DNA of 64,000 nt from VAZQ01 sp963816745 (GTDB lineage Bacteria > Pseudomonadota > Alphaproteobacteria > Rhizobiales > Xanthobacteraceae), in assembly GCA_963816745.1 (NCBI GenBank), contig CAWFLQ010000006.1:1488001-1552000 (forward strand), read 5' to 3'. Under the pieces are notes generated by a model. That model searched no databases, was not told where the DNA came from, and saw nothing but the letters and a program-made list of their open reading frames with translations. Below, in pieces: positions 7,605 to 16,233 of the stretch; position 1 is the stretch's first letter; the number at the start of each line of letters is the position of its first letter. Made by a program: the position numbers and the translations under genes.

Positions 7605-10169
7605 ATGGGGCAAGCGGGTATGCCGGACGCGATCCGGATCACCGTGGAGGGCGCTAGGGCTCGTCCAAAGGCGCGTTCACGCGCGTCTTTGGCACGACAC
7701 AGCCGATTCCGCGCGGTCGCCGTCTTGTCCGCGCTGCTGCCGTATCATGGTGCGCGCGCCGACGATGCCGGCACCACGCAGGTGCGCTCCTCGATCGAGG
7801 CCTTCTTCTCGGCTTTCGCCCTGCTCGACCGTCACGAGATCGCGGCGCTGGCGCTCACTCTCGGCATTCTCTGCTTCGCCGTCGTCACCGCGATCCTGCT
7901 GGTGCGCACGCGCAACCGGCTCGCTGAAGTAGAGGCGTCGGCGCGCGACGAGAGCATCGCATCCAAGGCCGCGATCGACCGCGCCTATGCGCTGCTGCTC
8001 TCGGAGCCGCAAATCCTCGTGGCCTGGTCGGCGGCCGCCGACGAACCGGAAATCATCGGCGATCCCACGCTGGTGACGACCGCCGACACGTCGTATCGAG
8101 TTCTGGCCTTCGGCACCTGGCTCGAGCCCGGCGCCGCCCGCGAGATGGAGCGCTCGGTCGATGCCTTGCGCGCACGCGGCGTGAGCTTCGCCATGACGCT
8201 GACCACGCTGGCCGGGCACATTTCGAGGCCGAGGGCCAGATCATCGGCGGGCGAGCCATCCTGCGGCTGCGGCGAGGTCAGCGGCATCAAGTACGAGCTC
8301 GCCGAGCTCGTGCAACGACATCAAAAGCAGATCGACGACGTCGCGGCCATGCGCGCGCTGATCGAGGCCGTGCCTGCCCCGGTCTGGGCGCGCGACGCCG
8401 CCGGCAAGCTCGTGTTCGCGAATCAGGCCTATGCGCGCGCGGTTGAAGCCAGGGACGGCGCCGAGGTCGCGGAACGCGGCATCGAGCTGTTCGACCGCAA
8501 TGCGCGCACGGAGCTCTTCCGCGCGCACGAGGCGGCGCAAACCTATTCAGGGCGGCTGCCGGCCGTGGTCGCGGGGCAGCGGCGCAGCTTCGACGTGATC
8601 ACGGTGCCGGCGGCGCGCGGCAGCGCCGGCATCGGCATCGATGCGACCGAGGCGGAGCTGATGCGCGCCGAGCTCGCCCGCATGATGGATGCTCATCGCC
8701 GCACCCTCGACCAGCTCGCGACCGGCGTCGCGATCTTCGGCTCCAATGCGCGCCTGAGCTTCTACAACGCGGCCTATCGCTCGCTCTGGGACCTCGATGC
8801 CGGCCTCCTGGACCAGGGGCCGACGGACTCGGCCGTGCTCGAACGAGTTGCGCGCCGCCCGCAAGCTCCCCGACGAGCAGGACTTCCGCCAGTGGAAGAC
8901 GGCGCTGCACGAAGCCTACCGGGCGGTCGAAGCCAGGGAGCACATGTGGCACCTGCCGGACGGCCGCACGATGCGCGTGGTCACCACCCCCAATCCCGAA
9001 GGCGGGGTGATCTACCTGTTCGACGACGTCACCGAGCGGCTCGCGCTCGAGCGCCGCTACGATGCATTGATCCGCGTCCAGGGCGAGACGCTCGACAACC
9101 TGACCGAGGCGGTCGCCGTGTTCGGCAGCGACGGGCGGCTGCGCCTGCACAATCCGGTGTTTGCGCGCATGTGGCGGCTTTCGTCCGACGCGCTCGCCAA
9201 GCGTCCGCATATCGAAGCGGTCAGCGGCTGGACCGCACCGCTGCACGGCGACCACCCGATCTGGCAGATGTTGCGGGCAACGATCACCGCCATGGACAAC
9301 CGCGAGCCGGTCATCGGCCGGCTCGAGCGGCCAGACGGCAACGTGGTCGATTGCGCCACCATGCCGCTGCCGGACGGCGCCACGCTGGTGACCTTCCAGG
9401 ACGTCACCGACACGGTCAATGTCGAGCGCGCGCTGCGCGAGCGCAACGAAGCGCTGGAGACGGCGGACAAGCTCAAGATCGACTTCGTCCACCATGTCTC
9501 CTACGAGCTGCGCTCGCCGCTCACCAACATCATCGGCTTCGCCCACTTCCTCGGCGATCCCGTGACCGGCCCACTCACGGAGAAGCAGCGCGAATATCTC
9601 AGCTACATCACGGTCTCGACCAACGCGCTGCTCGCCATCATCAACAACATCCTCGACCTCGCCACCATCGACGCCGGCGCCATGACGCTCAATCTCGGCG
9701 CCGTGGACATCCGCAGGACCATGGAAGCCGCCGCCGAAGGGGTGCAGGACCGGCTCGTGAAGAACGGCATCAGGCTCGAAATCCGCGCCGCGCCCGATAT
9801 CGGCAGCTTCGTCGCCGACGAGCGGCGCGTGCGCCAGTCGCTGTTCAATCTGCTGGCCAACGCCGTGGGCTTCTCGCCTGCGGGCGAGACCGTTACCTTT
9901 GCCGCCCAGCGGCTCAAGGATGCCGTCGTGCTCTCGGTGACCGACCGCGGGCCCGGCATCCCGGCCGACGTACAGGACAAGGTGTTCGATTGGTTCGAGA
10001 CGCATTCGCTCGGGTCGCGCCACCGCGGCACGGGCCTCGGCCTCTCGCTGGTGCGCTCCTTCGTGGAGCTGCACGGCGGCTCGGTGCGCTGGAATCCGCC
10101 GTCGGCCGCGGCACCACCGTGACCTGCGTGTTCCCGCTCGACCATACGGCCGAGCGCACCGCGGCGTGA
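7605..10169 (+). CDS. divL: DivL-like PAS pseudo-histidine kinase (frameshifts)
   Basis: A large membrane-linked sensor kinase homologue with a hydrophobic segment near residues 85-105 (LALTLGILCFAVVTAILLV), two or more PAS domains (EAVPAPVWARDAAGKLVFAN; GVAIFGSNARLSFYNAAYRS; DNLTEAVAVFGSDGRL) and a C-terminal kinase core. The H-box reads HHVSYELRSPLTNIIGF: a Tyr (codon 9502-9504) stands where kinases have the phospho-accepting His. The ATP-binding boxes remain (NLLANAVGF, DRGPGIP, GTGLGLSLVRS). Tyr at this site defines DivL, which controls the CckA-CtrA cell-cycle pathway in alphaproteobacteria. Position directly before tsaE and murU also fits divL. Frame changes occur near 8218 and 8272 (compensating), 8845 and 10115; they look like sequence indels. 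Confidence 0.85.
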   Translation: MGQAGMPDAIRITVEGARARPKARSRASLARHSRFRAVAVLSALLPYHGARADDAGTTQVRSSIEAFFSAFALLDRHEIAALALTLGILCFAVVTAILLVRTRNRLAEVEASARDESIASKAAIDRAYALLLSEPQILVAWSAAADEPEIIGDPTLVTTADTSYRVLAFGTWLEPGAAREMERSVDALRARGVSFAMTLTTLAGHISRPRARSSAGEPSCGCGEVSGIKYELAELVQRHQKQIDDVAAMRALIEAVPAPVWARDAAGKLVFANQAYARAVEARDGAEVAERGIELFDRNARTELFRAHEAAQTYSGRLPAVVAGQRRSFDVITVPAARGSAGIGIDATEAELMRAELARMMDAHRRTLDQLATGVAIFGSNARLSFYNAAYRSLWDLDAGLLDQGPTDSAVLERVARRPQAPRRAGLPPVEDGAARSLPGGRSQGAHVAPAGRPHDARGHHPQSRRRGDLPVRRRHRAARARAPLRCIDPRPGRDARQPDRGGRRVRQRRAAAPAQSGVCAHVAAFVRRARQASAYRSGQRLDRTAARRPPDLADVAGNDHRHGQPRAGHRPARAARRQRGRLRHHAAAGRRHAGDLPGRHRHGQCRARAARAQRSAGDGGQAQDRLRPPCLLRAALAAHQHHRLRPLPRRSRDRPTHGEAARISQLHHGLDQRAARHHQQHPRPRHHRRRRHDAQSRRRGHPQDHGSRRRRGAGPAREERHQARNPRRARYRQLRRRRAARAPVAVQSAGQRRGLLACGRDRYLCRPAAQGCRRALGDRPRARHPGRRTGQGVRLVRDAFARVAPPRHGPRPLAGALLRGAARRLGALESAVGRGTTVTCVFPLDHTAERTAA

Positions 10170-10182
10170 TATAGCTGCCGCC

Positions 10183-11728
10183 ATGGCGACGCTGCTGACC
10201 ACGTCCGGCACGTCGAGCTTCTCGGTGGCGCTGCCGGACGAGCATGCCACCCAGCGGCTCGCGATCGACATCGCCAACGCGCTCGAGGCGCGGCGACCTC
10301 GTCACGCTCTCCGGCGATCTCGGCGCCGGCAAGACCACCTTCGCACGCGCTCTCATCCGCTATCTCGCCGGCGATCCCGCGATCGAGGTGCCGAGCCCGA
10401 CCTTCACGCTGATGCAGAGCTACGACCTGCCGCAGTTTCCGCTCATCCATGCCGACTTCTACCGCCTGTCGGGCTCGGCCGAGCTCACCGAGCTCGGCTT
10501 CGACGACCTGCCGGAAGATGCCGTGGTGCTGGTGGAATGGGCCGATCGTGCGGCCGGTTTTCTGCCGGCCGACCGGCTCGATATCGCGCTCACGCTCTCG
10601 CCCAAGCTCAAGCTCGAGTTTCGCCACGCCCGCGTCACCGGGTACGGCAAGTTCGGGCCGCGCGTCGACCGGATGGCGGCGGCCCGGCAATTCATCGCCG
10701 AGAGCGGCTACAGCGAGGCACTGCGCGCGCGGGTCAAGGGCGATGCCTCGACGCGCTCCTACGAACGGCTGGCGCTGGGCGAGAAGCACGCGATCCTGAT
10801 GAATTCGCCGCGCCGGCCCGACGGCCCGCCGGTGCGGGACGGGAAACCCTACAGCACGATCGCCCATCTCGCCGACAATGTCGCACCGTTCGTGGCGATG
10901 GCGAACGGGCTGCGGCAACACGGATTCTCGGCGCCCGCCATCTATCATGCCGATCTCGCCCAGGGGCTCCTGATCCTCGAGGATCTCGGCGACGAGCTGG
11001 TGGTGAGCGGCGATCCGCCCGCGCCGATCAAGGAGCGCTACGAGACCGCCGTCGATGCGCTGCTTGCGCTGCACGAGAAGAAGCTGCCCGACACGCTGCC
11101 GGTCGCGCCGCATGTCGAGCACAAAATTCCCCATTACGACGTGGATGCATTCCTGATCGAAGCCGAGCTCCTGCTCGACTGGTTTTTGCCGCGCCTCGAC
11201 GCCGCCATCCCCGACAGCGAGCGGGACTCCTTCCGCACGCTGTGGCGGGAACTGTTGCAGCCTGCCATCGACGCGCCGCCGACCTGGGTGCTGCGCGATT
11301 TTCACTCGCCCAATCTGCTGTGGCTGCCGCGCCGCAGCGAGATCGCCCGCCTCGGCCTGCTCGATTTCCAGGACACGGTCATGGGGCCGCCCGCCTACGA
11401 TCTCGCCTCGCTGCTGCAGGATGCGCGCGTGGACGTGTCGGAGCAGACCGAGCTCGCGCTGCTCGGCCGGTACGTGCGCGGACGCAGGCAAATCGAGGCG
11501 GGCTTCGACCCCACCCAATTCATCAGGATCTACGTCACGCTCGCCGCGCAGCGCGCCAGCAAGATACTCGGCATCTTCGCGCGGCTCGACCTGCGCGACG
11601 GCAAGCCGCAATATTTGCGTCACATGCCGCGCGTATGGGGGTATTTGCAGCGCTCGCTCGGTCATCCCGCGCTGGAGTCGCTCAATGCGTGGTATATTGC
11701 CCATGTGCCGTCGTTAAACACAATTTAA
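10183..11728 (+). CDS. tsaE: TsaE-AmgK fusion: t6A ATPase subunit plus sugar kinase (one frameshift)
   Basis: The N-terminal 150 residues are TsaE, the ATPase that supports threonylcarbamoyl-adenosine (t6A37) formation in tRNA, with Walker A GDLGAGKTTFARAL and the block PSPTFTLMQSY. From about residue 165 the same chain is an aminoglycoside-phosphotransferase-fold kinase with LRDFHSPNLLWLP and GLLDFQDTVMGPP as catalytic and metal loops. This part matches AmgK, the anomeric sugar kinase of the MurNAc/GlcNAc recycling route. Its partner, the MurU nucleotidyltransferase, is the next gene. The fusion is common in this order. A frame change near 10290, before the Walker motif, is probably an indel in the sequence. 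The start follows divL by 13 bases. Confidence 0.88.
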
Positions 11729-11751
11729 GCGCTCAAGAGCACAACGCATTG

Positions 11752-12507
11752 ATGGCCAACAATTCCACAATCACCAGCACGCCAGCCACGACCGTGCCGA
11801 GACACGCGATGGTGCTCGCCGCGGGGCTCGGCACCCGCATGCGGGTGTTCAACGGCAAGGTCCCCAAGCCGCTCGTGCAGGTCGGCGGCAAGGCCCTGAT
11901 CGACTATGTGCTCGACCGCCTCGCCGAGCAGGGCGTCGAGCGCGCCGTGGTCAACGTCCATCATCTGGCGGATCAGATCGAGCAGCACCTCGCCGGCCGC
12001 AAGCGGCCGAAAATTCTCATCTCGGATGAGCGCGACGAGCTGCTGGGGACCGCCGGCGGCGTGATCAAGGCGCTGCCCAAGCTCGGCGACGGCCCGTTCT
12101 TCCACGTCAATTCCGACACCATCTGGATCGACGGCGTGAAGCCCAATCTCGGCCGGCTCGCCGCCGCCTTCGACCCCACCCGCATGGATGCCCTGCTGCT
12201 GGTCGCACCCACGGCATCGAGCATCGGCTATGCCGGCCGCGGCGATTTTTCGATGGCCCCCGATGGGACGCTCACGCGGCGCGGCGAGCGCGAGGTCGTG
12301 CCCTTCGTCTATGCCGGCGCCGCCATCCTGACACCCGCCTTCTTCGCCGGCGCGGCGGCTGGCCCATCCTCGATGTCACCCCTGTTCGACCGCGCAGCCG
12401 AGACCCAGCGGCTTTGCGGCCTCCGGCTCGAGGGGGTTTGGATGCATGTCGGCACGCCCGACGCGATCAAGGCCGCCGAGGAGGCCATCCTCGAAAGCGT
12501 GGCGTAA
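11752..12507 (+). CDS. murU: MurU-like nucleotidyltransferase
   Basis: A 251-residue nucleotidyltransferase with the N-terminal signature VLAAGLGTRMRVFNGKVPKPLVQ split here as AAGLGTRMR and PKPLVQVGGKAL. The metal-binding Asp lies in HVNSDTIWIDG. Together with the AmgK domain upstream it would turn MurNAc-1-phosphate into UDP-MurNAc, recycling cell wall material without de novo synthesis. I take the ATG at 11752, 23 bases after the previous stop; the frame is open much further upstream, but that portion is a shadow of TsaE-AmgK. A general mannose- or glucose-1-phosphate enzyme is a less likely alternative. Confidence 0.87.
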   Translation: MANNSTITSTPATTVPRHAMVLAAGLGTRMRVFNGKVPKPLVQVGGKALIDYVLDRLAEQGVERAVVNVHHLADQIEQHLAGRKRPKILISDERDELLGTAGGVIKALPKLGDGPFFHVNSDTIWIDGVKPNLGRLAAAFDPTRMDALLLVAPTASSIGYAGRGDFSMAPDGTLTRRGEREVVPFVYAGAAILTPAFFAGAAAGPSSMSPLFDRAAETQRLCGLRLEGVWMHVGTPDAIKAAEEAILESVA

Positions 12508-13074
12508 AGCGCTTGTCCCATCATTCCGGGCCGCCGCCCGCGTCGGCGGTCCAAAACCGATCGAGCGCCGCAACGAGCGACAGGGTCAGGGACGTCTCGT
12601 CCCTGCCGCAGAATTGCCTAACCCGACCGGCCGGCTCCTTCAGCCAGAAGCAGCATTCATAAGATGCTCCGGCACTGGAGAATGTCACTCGCCATCTGAC
12701 GAGATGGCCGGCAGTCACGACTTCCAGGCAGCAGGAGTGCCGCAAAGAAGTACTCGCCGCGCTCGATCATCGCGACGGCGTCGTCCGGGATCGCGCCCGT
12801 CATCGAGTGCCAGCGCTTTTGGCAAAGCTCTGCCAGCGATGCCGGGAGCGCTGCAATGTCGTGATCCCGCGTCCAATGAATCGTCCTGACCAGTGCTGGT
12901 TGCCCAAAGACATTTGGCGGGTGTGGATTATCGCATCCAGGCGCGGCGCAGGGTCAAGCAAGCCGGATGAGCTACACGGATTATGGCCTCCGGCCAGGTT
13001 CGCGGCGGCGTGAGGGGACCTCCCGAGATCCGTCAGGTCTCGGCCGAATCGCCGACCACCATGTATACTTCGGC
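12508..13074. other. Intergenic 567 bases with a possible minus-strand gene remnant
   Basis: This gap splits murU from addB, which usually lie close together. On the minus strand two frames give protein-like text: HDIAALPASLAELCQKRWHS and ERGEYFFAALLLPGS around 12890-12735, then WRVTFSSAGASYECCFWLKE and GRDETSLTLSLVAALDRFW around 12700-12540. They would need a frame change near 12735 to join. This looks like a decayed or indel-broken small gene of unknown family inserted here. I cannot name it. Confidence 0.3.
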
Positions 13075-16000
13075 ATGGCTTCCCCTCGCGTCTTTACCAT
13101 CCCGGCGTCGACGCCGTTTGTGCCGACCCTGATCCGCGCGCTGACCGACGGCACGCTGGTACCGGGCTTTCCCGCCGGGCGCGATCCGCTCGCACTTGCG
13201 AGTGCGACGCTCTACCTGCCGACGCGGCGCGCCTGCCGGCTTGCGCGCGATCTCTTTCTCGATGTGACCGGTGCCGCCGCCGCGATCCTGCCGCGCATCG
13301 TCGCCATCGGCGACCTGGACGAGGACGAGATCGCGTTTGCGCAAGCCACGACCGGCGCGCTGGCCGCCGAGGCGCTCGACCTGCCCCCGACGCTGGATGG
13401 CCTTGAACGGCGCATGCTGCTGACACAGCTCGTGTTGAAATGGGCGACATCGCCCGAGATGCGCACGGCCGAGGGCATACCGCTCGTGACCAATTCGCCA
13501 TCGGCAGCGTTGGCGCTGGCCGACGACCTGGCGCGGCTGATGGATGACATGACGACCCGTCAGGTCTCCTGGGACCGGCTCGACGATCTCGTCCCCGCCG
13601 AGCTCGACGAGTACTGGCAGCTGACACTGCGCTTTCTCAAGATCGCGCGCGACGAGTGGCCGAAGCTGCTGGTCGAGCGCGGTGAGATCGAGCCGGCCGC
13701 ACGGCGCGACCTCCTGATCGCCGCGGAGGCGAAGCGGCTCGGCGCGCATACCGACGGACCGGTGATCGCCGCGGGCTCGACCGGCTCGATGCCGGCGACG
13801 GCCGAGCTGATCGCGACCATCGCCGGGCTTCCCCATGGCGCCGTGGTGCTGCCCGGCCTCGATACCAGTCTCGATCCGCAATCATGGGAGCTGATCGGTG
13901 GACGGCACGCCGCCGACGGCCGCGAGCTCGTCGCTGCCGCGGTCGGACATCCACAATTCGCCATGCAGGGGTTGCTGCGCCGTATCGGCATCACGCGCGA
14001 CGAGGTGTCCACGCTCGGCAAGCCGTCTCCTCATGGGCGCGAGCGCTTCGTATCGGAAGCGCTGCGGCCGGCCGCCGCCACCGACCGCTGGCAGCAGCTC
14101 ATCGGCTCGGATTTCGCGGCGCAGGCCGACGACGCCCTCGAAAAACTGTCGGTCGTCGAAGCTGCCAATGCCGAGGAAGAAGCGCTCGCGATCGCCGTGG
14201 CGCTACGCGAAGCGCTCGAAACGCCGAACAGGACCGCGGCACTCGTCACACCCGACCGCGCCCTGGCGCGTCGCGTGCATGCGGCGCTCGCGCGTTGGAA
14301 AATCGTGGTCGACGATTCCGGCGGCGATGCTTTGCCCGATACGCCGGCTGGGCGCTTCGCCCGCCTGGCGGCGGAAGTGGCGCTGGGGGCGCTGGCACCG
14401 GTGCCCTTGCTTGCGCTGTTGAAGCACCCCCGCACCTGGCTCGGTGCCACCGCCAAAGAGCGCGCCATCGCGACGCTGGAGAAGGCGGTGCTGCGCGGCC
14501 CACGGCCGCAACCCGGCACCGCGGGCCTCGTCCGCGCTCTCGCGACGTTCCGCGCGGAGCTTGCAAAGCTCCGGCGTGGCGAGCCGTCCGATCTGCATCC
14601 ATCGGAGCCGCGCGCCCGCCTTGCCGACACGGACCTCGCGGCAGCGGCCGTGCTCGCCGACCAGCTCGCAGCGGCGCTCGCGCCATTCGAAGCTCTTGCC
14701 AGTTCGCCGCAACCGTTTGCCAAGTTCAGGTTCGCTGAACTCGCCGAACGGCATCACGACGTCATCGTCGCGTTGAGCAGGGACGAGGCCGGCACCGCGA
14801 CGGCCTTCATTGGCAATGATGGTGTCGAGCTCCTCAAGGCATTCGACGACATCGCCGAAAATGCCGGCGGTCTCATGGTCGCACCGGGCGAGTATGCCGA
14901 ACTGTTCAAGACCGCGATCTCCGATCGCGTGGTCCGGCGGACCGAGCTCCCGGGCGTCCGCGTGCACATCTATGGTTTGCTCGAAGCGCGGCTGCAACGC
15001 GTCGACCGCGTCGTGCTCGGGTCGTTGGTCGAGGGCGTCTGGCCGCCGGAGACGCGGTCGGATCCGTGGCTCAGCCGCCCCATGCGCCAGGGGCTCGGCC
15101 TCGATCCGCCGGAGCGGCGAATTTCGCTCTCTGCTCATGACTTCGCGCAGGCGCTCGGTGCCGACGAGGTGATCCTCGCTTATCCCGCCAAGCTCGCCGG
15201 CGCGCCGACCGTGATCTCGCGCTTCGTGCAGCGGCTCGCCGCGGTCGCCGGCGACGAACGCTGGAACCGGGCCTGCAGGCACGGAAGGCAATACATCGAC
15301 TGGGCGCGAGCCCTCGACCACGCCGCCGAGCCCAGGCGCATCGACAAGCCTGCGCCGAAGCCGCCGCGCGCGGCGCGACCGACCGCGCTGTCCGTCACCG
15401 ATATCGAGAGCTGGCTGCGCGATCCCTACACGATCTACGCCAAGTACATCCTCGGCCTGCGCGAGCTCGAGCCGGTCGACCTGCCCCCGGGCGCGGCCGA
15501 CCGGGGCACCGTCATCCATGGCGCGCTGAGCGAATTTACCAAGTCGTTCGCGGCCGCTCTGCCTCCCGATCCGGCCGCCGCCCTGATCGAGATCGGCGCG
15601 AAGCATTTCGCCGCGCTGGACGACTATCCCGAGGCGCGCGCGCTCTGGTGGCCGCGCTTCCGCCGCATCGCCAATTGGTTCGCGGCCTGGGAGACGGCGC
15701 GCCGCGGCCGGATCGCGACGCTCACCGCCGAGATTTCCGGCAAGATCGACATCCCGGTTGGCGACCGCGTGTTCACGCTGCGCTGCCGCGCCGACCGCAT
15801 CGAGCAGGTGGCCGATGGCCGCTACGCCATTCTCGACTACAAGACCGGGTCGGTGCCGACCGAGAAGCAGGTGCGCATCGGCATCTCACCGCAGCTCACC
15901 CTCGAAGCCGCCATCCTGCGCCGCGGCGGATTTTCCGGCATCGCCGCGGGCGCGTCCGTGAACGAGCTTGTCTACGTCTCGCTCAAGGGCGGCAAGCCCG

Positions 16001-16233
16001 CGGGTGACGGCGTGTCGATCGATTTCAAGGACGGCGACGCAAACGCGCACGCCGAGCGCGCGCTCGAGAAGCTCACCGCAGTGGCGACCCGGTTCGAGGA
16101 CGAGCAACAGCCCTACCTCCCGCTGGTGCTGTCGATGTGGAAGAGCCGCTACGGCACCTACGACCACCTCGCCCGGGTGAAGGAATGGTCGGTGGGGAGC
16201 GATGAGGATGAGATCGCGGGAGGCGGAGAATGA
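13075..16233 (+). CDS. addB: AddB subunit of the AddAB helicase-nuclease
   Basis: AddB pairs with AddA to process double-strand DNA breaks and load RecA. The 1052-residue frame is intact. The start MASPRVFTIPASTPFVPTL at 13075 is chosen because AddB of this group begins this way; an earlier ATG in the same frame at 12967 would add an unrelated tail. The inactive helicase-like N-terminal part includes TLYLPTRRACRLARD. The C-terminal RecB-type nuclease shows RGTVIHGALSEF and AILDYKTGSVPTEKQV with catalytic Asp and Lys. The stop codon overlaps the addA start (ATGA, 16230-16233), so the two are translationally coupled. Confidence 0.93.
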   Translation: MASPRVFTIPASTPFVPTLIRALTDGTLVPGFPAGRDPLALASATLYLPTRRACRLARDLFLDVTGAAAAILPRIVAIGDLDEDEIAFAQATTGALAAEALDLPPTLDGLERRMLLTQLVLKWATSPEMRTAEGIPLVTNSPSAALALADDLARLMDDMTTRQVSWDRLDDLVPAELDEYWQLTLRFLKIARDEWPKLLVERGEIEPAARRDLLIAAEAKRLGAHTDGPVIAAGSTGSMPATAELIATIAGLPHGAVVLPGLDTSLDPQSWELIGGRHAADGRELVAAAVGHPQFAMQGLLRRIGITRDEVSTLGKPSPHGRERFVSEALRPAAATDRWQQLIGSDFAAQADDALEKLSVVEAANAEEEALAIAVALREALETPNRTAALVTPDRALARRVHAALARWKIVVDDSGGDALPDTPAGRFARLAAEVALGALAPVPLLALLKHPRTWLGATAKERAIATLEKAVLRGPRPQPGTAGLVRALATFRAELAKLRRGEPSDLHPSEPRARLADTDLAAAAVLADQLAAALAPFEALASSPQPFAKFRFAELAERHHDVIVALSRDEAGTATAFIGNDGVELLKAFDDIAENAGGLMVAPGEYAELFKTAISDRVVRRTELPGVRVHIYGLLEARLQRVDRVVLGSLVEGVWPPETRSDPWLSRPMRQGLGLDPPERRISLSAHDFAQALGADEVILAYPAKLAGAPTVISRFVQRLAAVAGDERWNRACRHGRQYIDWARALDHAAEPRRIDKPAPKPPRAARPTALSVTDIESWLRDPYTIYAKYILGLRELEPVDLPPGAADRGTVIHGALSEFTKSFAAALPPDPAAALIEIGAKHFAALDDYPEARALWWPRFRRIANWFAAWETARRGRIATLTAEISGKIDIPVGDRVFTLRCRADRIEQVADGRYAILDYKTGSVPTEKQVRIGISPQLTLEAAILRRGGFSGIAAGASVNELVYVSLKGGKPAGDGVSIDFKDGDANAHAERALEKLTAVATRFEDEQQPYLPLVLSMWKSRYGTYDHLARVKEWSVGSDEDEIAGGGE

